Assembly: GCA_025998875.1 (NCBI GenBank)
Contig: AP024675.1
Coordinates: forward strand, 1,523,549-1,587,548
From: Bacteroidota bacterium
Lineage (GTDB): Bacteria; Bacteroidota; Rhodothermia; JANXDC01
Direction of reading: 5' to 3'
Length of the DNA stretch: 64,000 bases
The notes under the pieces are model-generated. The model searched no databases, had not been told where the DNA came from, and was given only the letters and a program-made list of their open reading frames with translations. Positions 16,543 to 26,819 of the stretch are shown here, in pieces. Numbering within the stretch: position 1 is the first letter of the stretch; each line of letters begins with the position of its first letter. The position numbers and the translations under genes are program-made.

Positions 16543-17616
16543 TCAGCACACGCCCGTCGGTACGGGGCGAGGTACCGGGGTCTGTAGGATCGCCTCCAGC
16601 AGCCGGTCGGCTCCGTATCGAACGGCATCCGTCGTAGGCAATCCGGTTTCCCGCTCTGTCTCCTCGATCACGCGCCGGGCTTCTTCCTCCGACATGCCCC
16701 AGGTGTTGAGCCCGATCCCCACCACGCGGGCGGGACGGAAAGGGGCCATGAGGGCTTCGTAGAGGTGGATGTAGGTCGACAGGGGCTGGATGGGCCAGTC
16801 CGTGTACTTGTGGCACCGCCGTCCGGGCTGATGGCAGAGGATCATGTGCGAGGGCATACTTCCGTGCAGCAGGCCCAGGGTGACGCCCGAATAGCCGGCG
16901 TGCAAGATCCCACCCTGGCCCTCGACAAACACGATGTCTTTACCCGGCGCCTCTTCCAGGATAAGCGCCTCCATGGCGCCGGCCATGAAGTCGCTCACCA
17001 CCGCATCGATGGCGATCCCGAAGCCGGCGATCATGATCCCCGTCTGGCCCGTGGCGATGAGGGCCGAACGCAGGCCTCGGGCCTGGGCGGCCCGGTGCAG
17101 TTCCAGCGTCACGGTCATTTTGCCCAGGGAGCAATCGCTGCCCACGGTGAGTACGACGGGCACGGAGACCTCGCGCGCCACGCGTCCGGACCCGACAGGC
17201 AGGTGGGCGGGGGGTTTGCGGGTATCCCAGATCCGCACTCCGTAGCGGGTAGCCAGCTCCCGGAATTCGGGCATATCCCCCAGGTGCACATGCAGGCCGT
17301 GGATGATGTGCAGGCCGCTTTGGATGGCCTCCCGGATCGTATCCAGCATCTCCGCCGTGGGCTCGCCCCCTTTGCCCGCTGTGCCGATGAGCAGGCTGTC
17401 GGGTCCATAAGCCAGCGCCTCCTGCAGCGATCGGACGACGGGGATCTCGTATCCCGGCCCCAGCACCTCGGAGGCGAAACGGCATCGAGAGGTACTATCC
17501 AGGATCGCCACCACGCGCTTGTTGCCGTATCGGATCACCCCATTGCCCGTCTTGCAGCTATAGGCGTCGAAATGCCCCTCGCAGTAGATTACGGGACGTT
17601 CGAATGGAACCGACAT
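16543..17616 (-). CDS. DUF1611 family P-loop protein (DgcN-like)
   Basis: A 357-residue protein. The C-terminal domain contains a P-loop-type motif GSDCSLGKMTVTLEL at about 158-172, then ATGQTGIMIAGFG and FVEGQGGILHAGYSGVTLGLLHG, which mark the DUF1611 family. Members such as DgcN act with the racemase DgcA in D-glutamate catabolism, probably by acylating the substrate; no dgcA is seen nearby. AGAGGAAG precedes the ATG at 17616. It is transcribed after the PIG-L deacetylase gene, 22 bases downstream, so they are likely one operon. Confidence 0.85.
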   Translation of the reverse strand: MSVPFERPVIYCEGHFDAYSCKTGNGVIRYGNKRVVAILDSTSRCRFASEVLGPGYEIPVVRSLQEALAYGPDSLLIGTAGKGGEPTAEMLDTIREAIQSGLHIIHGLHVHLGDMPEFRELATRYGVRIWDTRKPPAHLPVGSGRVAREVSVPVVLTVGSDCSLGKMTVTLELHRAAQARGLRSALIATGQTGIMIAGFGIAIDAVVSDFMAGAMEALILEEAPGKDIVFVEGQGGILHAGYSGVTLGLLHGSMPSHMILCHQPGRRCHKYTDWPIQPLSTYIHLYEALMAPFRPARVVGIGLNTWGMSEEEARRVIEETERETGLPTTDAVRYGADRLLEAILQTPVPRPVPTGVC

Positions 17617-17638
17617 GGCTACTTCCTCTGCGCTTGAT

Positions 17639-19834
17639 TTAGCGGTACAGGGGATAGGCCAGCATGTTCACCAGCGCCCGGAGCGCGCCTGGATGATAAC
17701 GCTCCCATTGCCGATACCAGGCAAGCGAGGTGTAAAGATAACTCCCTTTCCCGTAGGCGGCAATGAGCAGACCGCTGCGCAGCGGTTCTTCTCCGGTATC
17801 GGCCATCTGGAGCAGCTCCAGGTAGAGGGAAGAATACGGGTACGGAAAATACAGACCGCGTTCCTGGACCCAGTCCTGCCATGTTTCCGGGCCCAGCGGG
17901 TATGGACTTCTAAGGAGCGGATGGCCGGGTCGGAGTACCTCCACCGGGGCGTCCTCTTCGCTTACGCGCCGCGTCGAGAGCGTAAGCGGATAGGGGGGCC
18001 AGGGCTTGCCGTTCCACTCCGGCGGGCGCTGGTAGAGCACCACTACATGGCCGCCCTGACGGACGTAGTCCAGGATGCGCTCGTTATAGCGGCTCAGTTC
18101 CGGGCGGTGGTAATAGGCGCGCACCCCGATGAGCAGGCTCGTATATCGGCTCAGCTCCCCTCGGGCCAGCATGGTCGAGTCCAGTACGTCGAAACGTGCC
18201 CGAATAGCCCGCAGTGCGCGCTCCGTCCCCTGCTCCAGACCGGGAATCCAGCCCACGCGCACCGTCTGGGGCAGCGCGATATTGTAGCGGCGGGCCCGCA
18301 GCAGGAGGGTATCCGTCTGCCCTTCAACCCAGATCCGAAAGGCGTATTCCCCCTCGGGCCACGGTGCCCAGCGCCGCAGGGAGACCTCAAGGGGGTGGAT
18401 CCTGCCGGGCTCCAGCCCGCCAACAGAGACCTGCAGGGTGTCGTCCCGGCCCACCGGCTTGATGATTAACCGGGCCAGAGCGGGGAGTGGATCCGGGACC
18501 TCCAGGGCAAGACGCAGTTGCGGATTGGGCTCGGTGAGCCACTGCCAGGCATGGGCCCGCAGGATGAGCGGAGGGGCGATGGCCACCGGAATCCGGCCGC
18601 GCACCCAGTACGGCGGTTGATCTGTCGCGACGGCAGGTCGAATCTCGTAGTGCAAGGGCCGGTACACCGGATCCGGATAGGCGTACTGGTATCGCTCCAA
18701 GGGATAGGTGAGCGGGGCATCGGAGGGCAGGATGACGGATAACTCGAGCTGGCCCGTGGCGGGAAAAGCCCAGCGCCCCAGTTCGCGCTCCCCGCAGTAG
18801 AGGCGCAGCACGGGGTTGGGCATGGACAGCCGCTGTACGAAAAAGCGCAGGCGCACGCTCCGGCCCGGGGTGAGCAGGGAATCTTCAGGCTGGACCCACA
18901 GACGCGTACCCATACGGGCCAGGGCTAGAGCGTTTTCCGCTTCTTTTCGCTCCTCCTCGGTGAAATCCCGTTTGAGCCCCGAGAACAGATCCTCTCTTCC
19001 GGGGCGAGAGCCGTCCACAGACCACAACAGCCGGTAGTAGGTTCGCTCCAGCCGCAGGGAGTCGGCTAGGCGGGGCATGTCCTGACTGGCGTGCTGGCGC
19101 AGGGCCTCTCGGGCTATGTCGGCAAAGGAGCGGCCCGTTACAGGGTCCCGGTCCCCGACCGGGACGGCCACGTCGAATCCTTCGGCGGGGTCGGATACGC
19201 GTACGAAGAGCCTTTTTACCTGCCACGGCCTGCCCAGCTCGGAGTTATAGCTAGAGTCCGCGGCCAGGGGGATGGCTTCCCAGAGGGCCAGAGCAGCGGC
19301 TTGGTGATGGCCATGCTGTCGTCGCGGGCCTGTGGTGAGGGTGTCATGGTGGGTGATGATCACATCGGGTCGGAAGCGGCGGATCGCCTCCACGAGCCGT
19401 TCTACGACGCGCTCACGTCCCCCCCAGCGGGCGAAGGTTTCCTGAGCGGTTTTGGCATAGCCGAAGTCGGGGAAATTCAAAAAGTAGGGCACCGTGCCGA
19501 GGATCGCGGCGGCGCGCTCCGTTTCGCGCGAGCGCAGCGCCCCGAGGGCTTCATATAGCTCCGGACCTATAGCGTTCTGTCCCCCCTCGCCGCGGGTAAG
19601 GTATACCGTATAGGTGCGCATCCCTCTGCCGTGGCGATAGTAAGCAAGCGTAAAGCCGTCCTCGTCATCCGGATGGGCGGCCAGGCACAGGAGCACCCGC
19701 GCCTCACGAGCGCTGAGGGAGGCCAGCCTTTCCTCGAGGTTCGAGCCGGGGTCGGTGCAGGAGGAGGCGATAATTGCAAAGAAAAGTAGCCCGATGCGAG
19801 ATGCTGAAATGGATATGTTGCGGGTATCTCGCAT
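17639..19834 (-). CDS. PIG-L/LmbE family deacetylase lipoprotein
   Basis: A 731-residue exported protein. After an N-terminal hydrophobic segment ending in ASSC, a probable lipobox, comes an LmbE-type deacetylase domain (about 45-250) with the zinc motif AAHPDDEDG, RGEGGQN, and HHDTLTTGPRRQHGHHQ. The C-terminal two-thirds have beta-rich segments and a final ThuA-like block (GHVVVLYQRPPEWN). This architecture is common in Bacteroidota. The family removes acetyl groups from GlcNAc-type substrates. The frame is open to 19918, but the ATG at 19834 starts just before the signal sequence. A promoter for the divergent M42 gene overlaps its 5' end. Confidence 0.87.
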   Translation of the reverse strand: MRDTRNISISASRIGLLFFAIIASSCTDPGSNLEERLASLSAREARVLLCLAAHPDDEDGFTLAYYRHGRGMRTYTVYLTRGEGGQNAIGPELYEALGALRSRETERAAAILGTVPYFLNFPDFGYAKTAQETFARWGGRERVVERLVEAIRRFRPDVIITHHDTLTTGPRRQHGHHQAAALALWEAIPLAADSSYNSELGRPWQVKRLFVRVSDPAEGFDVAVPVGDRDPVTGRSFADIAREALRQHASQDMPRLADSLRLERTYYRLLWSVDGSRPGREDLFSGLKRDFTEEERKEAENALALARMGTRLWVQPEDSLLTPGRSVRLRFFVQRLSMPNPVLRLYCGERELGRWAFPATGQLELSVILPSDAPLTYPLERYQYAYPDPVYRPLHYEIRPAVATDQPPYWVRGRIPVAIAPPLILRAHAWQWLTEPNPQLRLALEVPDPLPALARLIIKPVGRDDTLQVSVGGLEPGRIHPLEVSLRRWAPWPEGEYAFRIWVEGQTDTLLLRARRYNIALPQTVRVGWIPGLEQGTERALRAIRARFDVLDSTMLARGELSRYTSLLIGVRAYYHRPELSRYNERILDYVRQGGHVVVLYQRPPEWNGKPWPPYPLTLSTRRVSEEDAPVEVLRPGHPLLRSPYPLGPETWQDWVQERGLYFPYPYSSLYLELLQMADTGEEPLRSGLLIAAYGKGSYLYTSLAWYRQWERYHPGALRALVNMLAYPLYR

Positions 19835-19849
19835 AGTCGGATAACTTCG
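19818..19849 (+). promoter_or_regulatory. Bacteroidota-type promoter of the M42 peptidase gene
   Basis: TTG at 19818-19820, exactly 21 bases, then TAACTTCG at 19842-19849, 32 bases before the ATG at 19881. It overlaps the first codons of the divergent deacetylase gene. Confidence 0.45.
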
Positions 19850-19880
19850 CTCACTTGCGGGGATGTGTGGGAGCCCTTTC

Positions 19881-20957
19881 ATGCTGCACGAACGCACGCG
19901 GAAATATCTCGAGGCCATTCTGAAGACAGCAACCCCTTCGGGGTTCGAGCAGGAAGGCCAGCGGCGCTGGATGGAGTTCGTTCGGCCCTGGGCCGACGAG
20001 GTGCAAACGGATGCCTACGGCAACGCCTGGGCCATACGGCAAGGCTCCAGTTCCGAGGGGCCGTGTCTGCTGATCGAGGCGCATATCGATGAGATCGGCC
20101 TCATGGTCCGTTATATCGACGAGCAGGGGTTCCTGTGGGTGAGCCGGATCGGGGGGTCGGATCGGGCGCTGGCCCGTTCCCGACGCGTATACGTGCTCAC
20201 CGAGCAGGGTCCTGTGCCCGGGATCGTGGGCCATACGGCCATCCACCTGCGCGAGAGCCGGGAGGAGAGCATACCGAAGTGGCAGGAGGTCTACATCGAC
20301 GTGGGGGCGACGAGCCGCGAGGAGGTAGCCCAGAAGGGCATTCGCGTCGGGCATCCCATCGTGTACGCCGATGAGCCCTGGTTCTGGGGCGAAGAGCTGA
20401 TCATCGGCAGGGCTGTAGACAACCGTATCGGCGGGGCTGTGCTGGGCGAGCTGCTGCGTCGGCTGGCGGAGGCGCCGCAGCGACCCGCGGCCACGGTCAT
20501 CGCCGCCAGCGCCGTACAGGAAGAAGTGGGGGGGAACGGCGCGCGCATGATCGGCTACCGGCTCCGGCCCGATGTGGCTGTGGTCATCGATGTGACCCAT
20601 GCGACCGATACGCCGGGTATCGACCGCAAGCAGCACGGGGATGTGCGCCTGGGCAAAGGGCCTACCCTTTCTCATGGGGCGGTAAACCATCCCGCGGTGG
20701 TGCGCAGGCTGCTGGAGGCGGCCGAGCGCGCCGGCGTCCCTATACAGCATGAGGCGCTGAGTCTGACCACGGGTACGGATACGGATGATATCTTCGACCA
20801 GCGAGGAGGTATTCCGAGCGCGCTGCTTTCCATCCCCATGCGGTACATGCACTCCACGGTCGAGACCGTACACGTGGCCGATGTGGAGGGCGCGGTCCGG
20901 GTGCTGGAATCCTTCATCCAGGCCCTGGCCCCGGGAGAACGCTTCTCCGTGCTCTGA
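19881..20957 (+). CDS. M42 family metallopeptidase (glutamyl aminopeptidase/endoglucanase-type)
   Basis: A 358-residue cytosolic aminopeptidase. Di-metal site residues are visible: LIEAHIDEIGLMV (first His/Asp), GRAVDNRIGG (bridging Asp), SAVQEEVGGNGA (catalytic and binding Glu), VIDVTHATDTPG (Asp) and MRYMHSTVETV (last His). M42 enzymes form tetrahedral dodecamers that cleave N-terminal residues. Start at 19881: GGGAG lies at 19869-19873, and an in-frame ATG at 19863 would add six residues without improving the match. It runs opposite the deacetylase gene. Confidence 0.95.
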   Translation: MLHERTRKYLEAILKTATPSGFEQEGQRRWMEFVRPWADEVQTDAYGNAWAIRQGSSSEGPCLLIEAHIDEIGLMVRYIDEQGFLWVSRIGGSDRALARSRRVYVLTEQGPVPGIVGHTAIHLRESREESIPKWQEVYIDVGATSREEVAQKGIRVGHPIVYADEPWFWGEELIIGRAVDNRIGGAVLGELLRRLAEAPQRPAATVIAASAVQEEVGGNGARMIGYRLRPDVAVVIDVTHATDTPGIDRKQHGDVRLGKGPTLSHGAVNHPAVVRRLLEAAERAGVPIQHEALSLTTGTDTDDIFDQRGGIPSALLSIPMRYMHSTVETVHVADVEGAVRVLESFIQALAPGERFSVL

Positions 20958-22523
<1,566 letters not shown>

Positions 22524-22533
22524 GGGAAAGATC

Positions 22534-22947
22534 ATGGCAAAGACTTTCCACCTGGAAATTCTCACCCCGGAGCGGGTGCTCTTCAGCGGTGAGGTGCTTT
22601 CGTTGAAAGCGCCCGGCGTGCTGGGGCAGTTTCAGCTACTGGCCCAGCACGCCCCCCTGGTAGCGCAGATCGATATCGGGGTGCTGGAGGTCGTTTTCCC
22701 CAACGGGTTGCGGCGGTATTTTGCCACCAGCGGGGGATTCGTCGAGGTCAAGGCCAACAGGGCTGTTGTGCTGGCCGAAGCGGCAGAAGCAGCAGAAGAA
22801 ATCGATATCCCGAGAGCCCAGGCCGCCCTGCAACGCGCTCAGCAACGCCTCCGGGAGCCCAACTGGGACCGTGCCCGAGCGGAGGCCGCGCTCAAGCGGG
22901 CACAGAATCGGCTCCAGGTGGCGGCACGCTACGGAGAAGCCGGTTGA
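22534..22947 (+). CDS. atpC: F0F1 ATP synthase subunit epsilon
   Basis: A 137-residue epsilon subunit: N-terminal beta sandwich with FHLEILTPERVLFSGEV, then LGQFQLLAQHAPLVAQI and FATSGGFVEVKANRAVVLAEAAE, and the C-terminal helical hairpin RAQAALQRAQQRL/RAEAALKRAQNRL. It connects the central stalk and regulates ATP hydrolysis. Ten bases after atpD, co-transcribed with it. Confidence 0.95.
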   Translation: MAKTFHLEILTPERVLFSGEVLSLKAPGVLGQFQLLAQHAPLVAQIDIGVLEVVFPNGLRRYFATSGGFVEVKANRAVVLAEAAEAAEEIDIPRAQAALQRAQQRLREPNWDRARAEAALKRAQNRLQVAARYGEAG

Positions 22948-23042
22948 TTGCCAGCAGCCCGATGAAAAGTGGGGCCGTTTTTCCTGCGATCGCAGAGGGG
23001 CCCGCTCTTTGCTCTGGCCGGGATCGAGCCCATGAGGAAAAC

Positions 23043-23384
23043 ATGCCCGAGCGGAGCGAGCTACTGGATGCTTATCTGGCCCGTCTTGCCCGGGAGCACG
23101 GCTGGCTGTGGTGTGTGCTCTACGAACACGGGCGGGGTGTGCTCGGCCTCTACCATATTTTCGAGGACTATGAACGGCCCGAGGAACGGTTGCAGAAGAT
23201 CATGGGACGTTCCCTCTTCGGCGCCGCTCGAGAGCTCACGCTCAAGGCCCGGCTTTTCGCCATTACACCCCAGATCGAGCTCTTTTACGTTCTCCCCTCG
23301 GAGTTGCCCGAAGAGCTCGATCCCCATCAGGTGAGCAAAGACATCTGCCTGATGCTTTCGTTAAGGAGCCTGGATTCGGGCTGA
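23043..23384 (+). CDS. unrecognised small soluble protein
   Basis: A 113-residue protein that I do not recognise. It is mixed alpha/beta: an N-terminal helix (ERSELLDAYLARLAREHG), a hydrophobic strand WLWCVLYEHGRGVLGLYHIF, a helix (RPEERLQKIMG), and strand RLFAITPQIELFYVLPSEL. No signal peptide or membrane helix. GAGGAAAAC precedes the ATG at 23043; the frame is open from 22944. It follows atpC by 95 bases and may be read through from the atpDC promoter. No function can be assigned. Confidence 0.65.
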   Translation: MPERSELLDAYLARLAREHGWLWCVLYEHGRGVLGLYHIFEDYERPEERLQKIMGRSLFGAARELTLKARLFAITPQIELFYVLPSELPEELDPHQVSKDICLMLSLRSLDSG

Positions 23385-23395
23385 GGGGATCTGAG

Positions 23396-23427
23396 TTGGC
23401 AAAAATCGGCTTTTCTGCGTATCTTTG
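23396..23427 (+). promoter_or_regulatory. Bacteroidota-type promoter of glgA
   Basis: TTG at 23396-23398, 21 bases, then a perfect TATCTTTG at 23420-23427, ending 37 bases before the ATG. Confidence 0.65.
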
Positions 23428-23464
23428 TCCCTGAATCCGAAAAGGCGTTCTTTCCTGGGGGCGT

Positions 23465-24265
23465 ATGAGCAAGTCGTTGCGTGTACTGTTTGCGGCCGGG
23501 GAGATGAGTCCGTTTGCCCGGCTCACCGATGCGGCCGATCTGATTCGTTCGCTTCCCGAAGCCCTTCAGCTCCAAGGCCACGAAATCCGCATTATGCTGC
23601 CGAAGTATGGCTTCATCAGCGACCGCCGCAACCGGTTGCATGAGGTCATTCGGCTCTCTGCCATCGAAGTTCCGGTGGGCGATCGGGTGGAACTGCTGAA
23701 AGTCAAGGTGGCCTCGATTCCCAGCGCCCGCCTTCAGGTTTATTTTCTCGACAACGAGCGCTACTTCAAGCGCCGGGGCATTGTGAGCGATGAGCAGACC
23801 GGGGAGCCGTTTCCGGACAACGACGAGCGGGCCATATTCTTCTCCCGTGGAGTGCTGGAGACCATCCGCCGTCTGGGCTGGCATCCGGACATCATCCACT
23901 GCCATGACTGGATGGCCAGCCTCATTCCCGTGTATCTGAAGACGATCTATCGCAACGATCCCCTCTTTGCCAACACGAAAACCCTCTACACGGTCCATAA
24001 TCTGAACCTGCCCACCCAGTTTCCCAAGCAGGTGATATTGCCCAAAATCGGGCTGCCGGAAGAGGAGCTCGAGCGCCTTCAGCTGGCACAGAACGGACAC
24101 GTGGATCTACTGCACAGCGGCCTGCTGTACGCCGATGTGGTCTCCATTACGGCCCCCCATGTAGATCCGGCCACGTTGCCCACAGACCGGGCCATTCGCA
24201 TTGAGGGACCCATCGAGCGTATGGTGGATACCTACGCGGAGCTGTACCGCAAGCTTGTGTCGTAA
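23465..24265 (+). CDS. glgA: glycogen/starch synthase, N-terminal GT5 domain only
   Basis: A 266-residue protein that covers only the N-terminal Rossmann domain of GT5 glycogen synthase: RVLFAAGEMSPFA at the start, HEIRIMLPKYGFI, DIIHCHDWMASLIPVYLK and TLYTVHNLN. The whole C-terminal ADP-glucose-binding half is absent, and the usual KTGGLADV glucan/ADP-glucose loop reads ARLTDAADLI. Short versions of this kind are typical of Bacteroidota and are annotated as glycogen synthase, but activity is doubtful. The position before a DUF4270-like gene is also the usual Bacteroidota order. Confidence 0.85.
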   Translation: MSKSLRVLFAAGEMSPFARLTDAADLIRSLPEALQLQGHEIRIMLPKYGFISDRRNRLHEVIRLSAIEVPVGDRVELLKVKVASIPSARLQVYFLDNERYFKRRGIVSDEQTGEPFPDNDERAIFFSRGVLETIRRLGWHPDIIHCHDWMASLIPVYLKTIYRNDPLFANTKTLYTVHNLNLPTQFPKQVILPKIGLPEEELERLQLAQNGHVDLLHSGLLYADVVSITAPHVDPATLPTDRAIRIEGPIERMVDTYAELYRKLVS

Positions 24266-24366
24266 CCCTGTCGTAAAAGATAGGGCAGAAGCCGGATCCG
24301 GACTGGCATTTCTCGGTCTGGTTGCGTTGATTTGCGTCACCTGAGCACTGAGAGGAGAAATCGCCT

Positions 24367-25527
24367 TTGCGCCCGACGCGCTCCGGCATGTGGTGGCTGC
24401 TGGGGTTTTCGATTCTCTGCGGCTGTAACGTGGTCAACGATACGGGGGCTTCTCTGCAGTCGGGATCGGAGCGGCTGAGTCCTCAGGTGCAGGTCTTGCC
24501 CCTAGAATCCATGCGGTCTGTTTCCGCTCGCCCCCTTACGGGGCAGGCCTCTGCGCTTCTGGTGGGGCAGGTGGACCACCCGTTGATCGGCGCCCTGCAG
24601 GCCGAGGCCTATGTGATCCCGGAATATCCCTCTGTGGTTTTGCCCAATCTGGCCGACTATGAGGTACAGGCCGAGCTGCACCTAATCCGACAGGCCGTCT
24701 ACGGGGACACGACCGCTCCCCTGCGCCTGCGCGTACGCCTGATCACCCAGAGCTGGACCGATGCCCGATTCCCGGCCGATACCACGTTGCCCACCGGAGA
24801 GGTACTGGGGCTCTCGGAGCCCTTCCGGGCGCGCGATAGCCTTGTTCGCATCCCGCTCGGCCGGAGCTGGACGGATCTGTTTCGGTCCGCGGTGGGTAGC
24901 GAGGCGGACTTCAGCAGCCGGATACATGGTTTTGTGCTGGAACCCGTGGAGGGGCGGGCCGCAGTGGGCTTCGATGGGGCCCGCTCTTATGTGCGTATCT
25001 GGTACCGCCGAGAGGGGGTGCGGGATTCCGTATCGCTGGCTCTGAAGAGCCGGGCCAACGCGGTGCGACGGCTCACAACGGCGCCCTCTGCTGTGGTGGT
25101 GCAGGGAGGGGTAGGTAATCGGGCCCTGGTATCCTTCGCCCTCCAGTTGCCGGCCCAGGCCGCCGTGCACCGGGCTGTGCTCTGGCTCTATGCCCAGCCC
25201 GCGGTGCCGGATCCGGGTTCCGTCTGGGAGCCTGTTGAGCAGCTGTCCCTGTATACAAGCACGGAAACAGGAGAGCCCGATCGATTGCTGGCCACGGGGC
25301 GCTATCGGACTTCGGAGGGAGGATATGCCTTCTCCAGTCCGGTGTTCTCCAACTACGTGCAGGAGCTGGTTCTGGGCAAAACCCCGAGCCGGCCGCTGAT
25401 TGTGATGGCGGCCTCGGAGAAAAACACGTTGAGCTGGGTTGTGCTGCGCAATCCGGGATCGAGCGAACCAAAACCCCGCCTGGAGGTGTTCTGGACCTCT
25501 CCGCCGGGCATGGCAACGGAGCGCTAA
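24367..25527 (+). CDS. DUF4270-like exported lipoprotein
   Basis: A 386-residue lipoprotein: signal sequence MWWLLGFSILCGC ends in a good lipobox (LCGC). The rest is beta-rich with no enzyme motif. In Bacteroidota a DUF4270 lipoprotein regularly follows the short glycogen synthase gene, and this protein has the same size and general pattern (repeated strand blocks around a RARDSLVRIPLG segment), so I assign it by synteny and pattern. Start: TTG at 24367 has GAGGAG at 24352-24357; the ATG at 24388 is an alternative that keeps the lipobox. Confidence 0.65.
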   Translation: MRPTRSGMWWLLGFSILCGCNVVNDTGASLQSGSERLSPQVQVLPLESMRSVSARPLTGQASALLVGQVDHPLIGALQAEAYVIPEYPSVVLPNLADYEVQAELHLIRQAVYGDTTAPLRLRVRLITQSWTDARFPADTTLPTGEVLGLSEPFRARDSLVRIPLGRSWTDLFRSAVGSEADFSSRIHGFVLEPVEGRAAVGFDGARSYVRIWYRREGVRDSVSLALKSRANAVRRLTTAPSAVVVQGGVGNRALVSFALQLPAQAAVHRAVLWLYAQPAVPDPGSVWEPVEQLSLYTSTETGEPDRLLATGRYRTSEGGYAFSSPVFSNYVQELVLGKTPSRPLIVMAASEKNTLSWVVLRNPGSSEPKPRLEVFWTSPPGMATER

Positions 25528-25530
25528 GGC

Positions 25531-26799
25531 ATGCGATCTGTGTGGGCGATCGGCCTGTTGTGCATCGGCTGCACCTCGCTGTGGGCGCAGGCGGGCCGCA
25601 GTGGTTCGGTGTATTCCCGCTTCGGGATCGGCGATCTCTGGATACCCGCCTCCGGGGCCTCGTCCGCGATGGGCTACAGCGGACTGGCCAGCGTATCGCA
25701 GCGAGACTGGAACTTTATGTTGCCCGCCTCTTGGGCGGAGCTGCCGTTCATGCGGGCCAGTGCTCGTCTGTACCTGCAGGGTTGGCAGTATAGCTCCGAG
25801 ATCCAGAGCGCGCGCTTGCTGTCGGGTAGTATAGCCGAGGTCGCCCTCGGTTTTCCCGTGGGAAAACGGCTGGGGTTCGGTTTCGGTTTCTGGCCTTACA
25901 GTCAGGTCGGCTACCGTATTCGGCAGAGCGGTCAGGTGCAGGAACAGGCTTATACGGTCCGGGCGGAGGGCGAAGGGGGGCTCCATCAGCTCACGTTGGG
26001 CGCCGGACTGGGTCTGGGGCATGGCCTCAGTCTGGGATTGGGCCTTGTACGCTGGATGGGGGCCATTAGCCGGGAATGGACCGTGCAGTTCACTCAGGAC
26101 AGCGTGGCTTCGTTTCTCGATAGCCGATACCGGCGCTACAGCCGATATGCGGGCTGGGGGGGAGCGGTGTCCGTACTCTACGTGCATCGCTCTCCGGATC
26201 GGCGCGGACCGGTGTGGTCTTTCGCCCTGCAGTGGACAAGCCCCAGCCGTCTGCAGGGATACCGGAACTGGATGCTCCAGTACGGTCAGCTGAGCAGCAA
26301 CCTGTTGACTACCGATACCCTGGAGGTCCCCCGTACGGGGAGGCTGGACATACCGGCTCGCTGGTCTGTGGGCCTGGCCTGGCATCGGGGCGAACGCCTG
26401 GGCGCGCAGCTGGAGTTTGCCTACCAGCCCTGGAGCCGATTTCAGAGCACATTGCCCGTAGAACTGGACAGTCCCCGTGACGGCTGGCGTCTGGGCCTGG
26501 GGGGATTCGTTGTTCCGGACCCCGAGAACTTGACCGGATATCTGCAGCGTATTATATACCGTGCCGGGGTGCTTTATGAGCAGACTCCTTTACTCCTGCG
26601 GCATCGCCCCATCAATCGATGGGGGATTACCTTCGGTCTGGGGTTGCCTACACGGGACCCGCGGATTTCCGTCGACATCAACATGGAGATTGGCCAACGC
26701 GGTACCGTGGCCGCCGGTTTGGTACGAGAATGGCAATACCGTCTGAGCGTTACGCTCAACTATGCGGAACGCTGGTTTGTCCGCCGCCGCCTGGAATAA
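25531..26799 (+). CDS. outer membrane beta-barrel protein, family not fixed
   Basis: A 422-residue protein with signal peptide MRSVWAIGLLCIGCTSLWAQ and then GSVYSRFGIGDLW, a start common to Bacteroidota barrel proteins of the FadL/PorV-like type. Strands with glycine/aromatic alternation run through (RLGFGFGFWPYSQVGYRI, GLGLGHGLSLGLGLV, ...) to a final RLSVTLNYAERWFVRRRLE. It starts three bases after the DUF4270-like gene and is followed by a TPR protein, a tight three-gene operon. It may act in export or secretion, but that is inference. Confidence 0.72.
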   Translation: MRSVWAIGLLCIGCTSLWAQAGRSGSVYSRFGIGDLWIPASGASSAMGYSGLASVSQRDWNFMLPASWAELPFMRASARLYLQGWQYSSEIQSARLLSGSIAEVALGFPVGKRLGFGFGFWPYSQVGYRIRQSGQVQEQAYTVRAEGEGGLHQLTLGAGLGLGHGLSLGLGLVRWMGAISREWTVQFTQDSVASFLDSRYRRYSRYAGWGGAVSVLYVHRSPDRRGPVWSFALQWTSPSRLQGYRNWMLQYGQLSSNLLTTDTLEVPRTGRLDIPARWSVGLAWHRGERLGAQLEFAYQPWSRFQSTLPVELDSPRDGWRLGLGGFVVPDPENLTGYLQRIIYRAGVLYEQTPLLLRHRPINRWGITFGLGLPTRDPRISVDINMEIGQRGTVAAGLVREWQYRLSVTLNYAERWFVRRRLE

Positions 26800-26819
26800 A
26801 CAGGGAGAGCTTGATCGTC

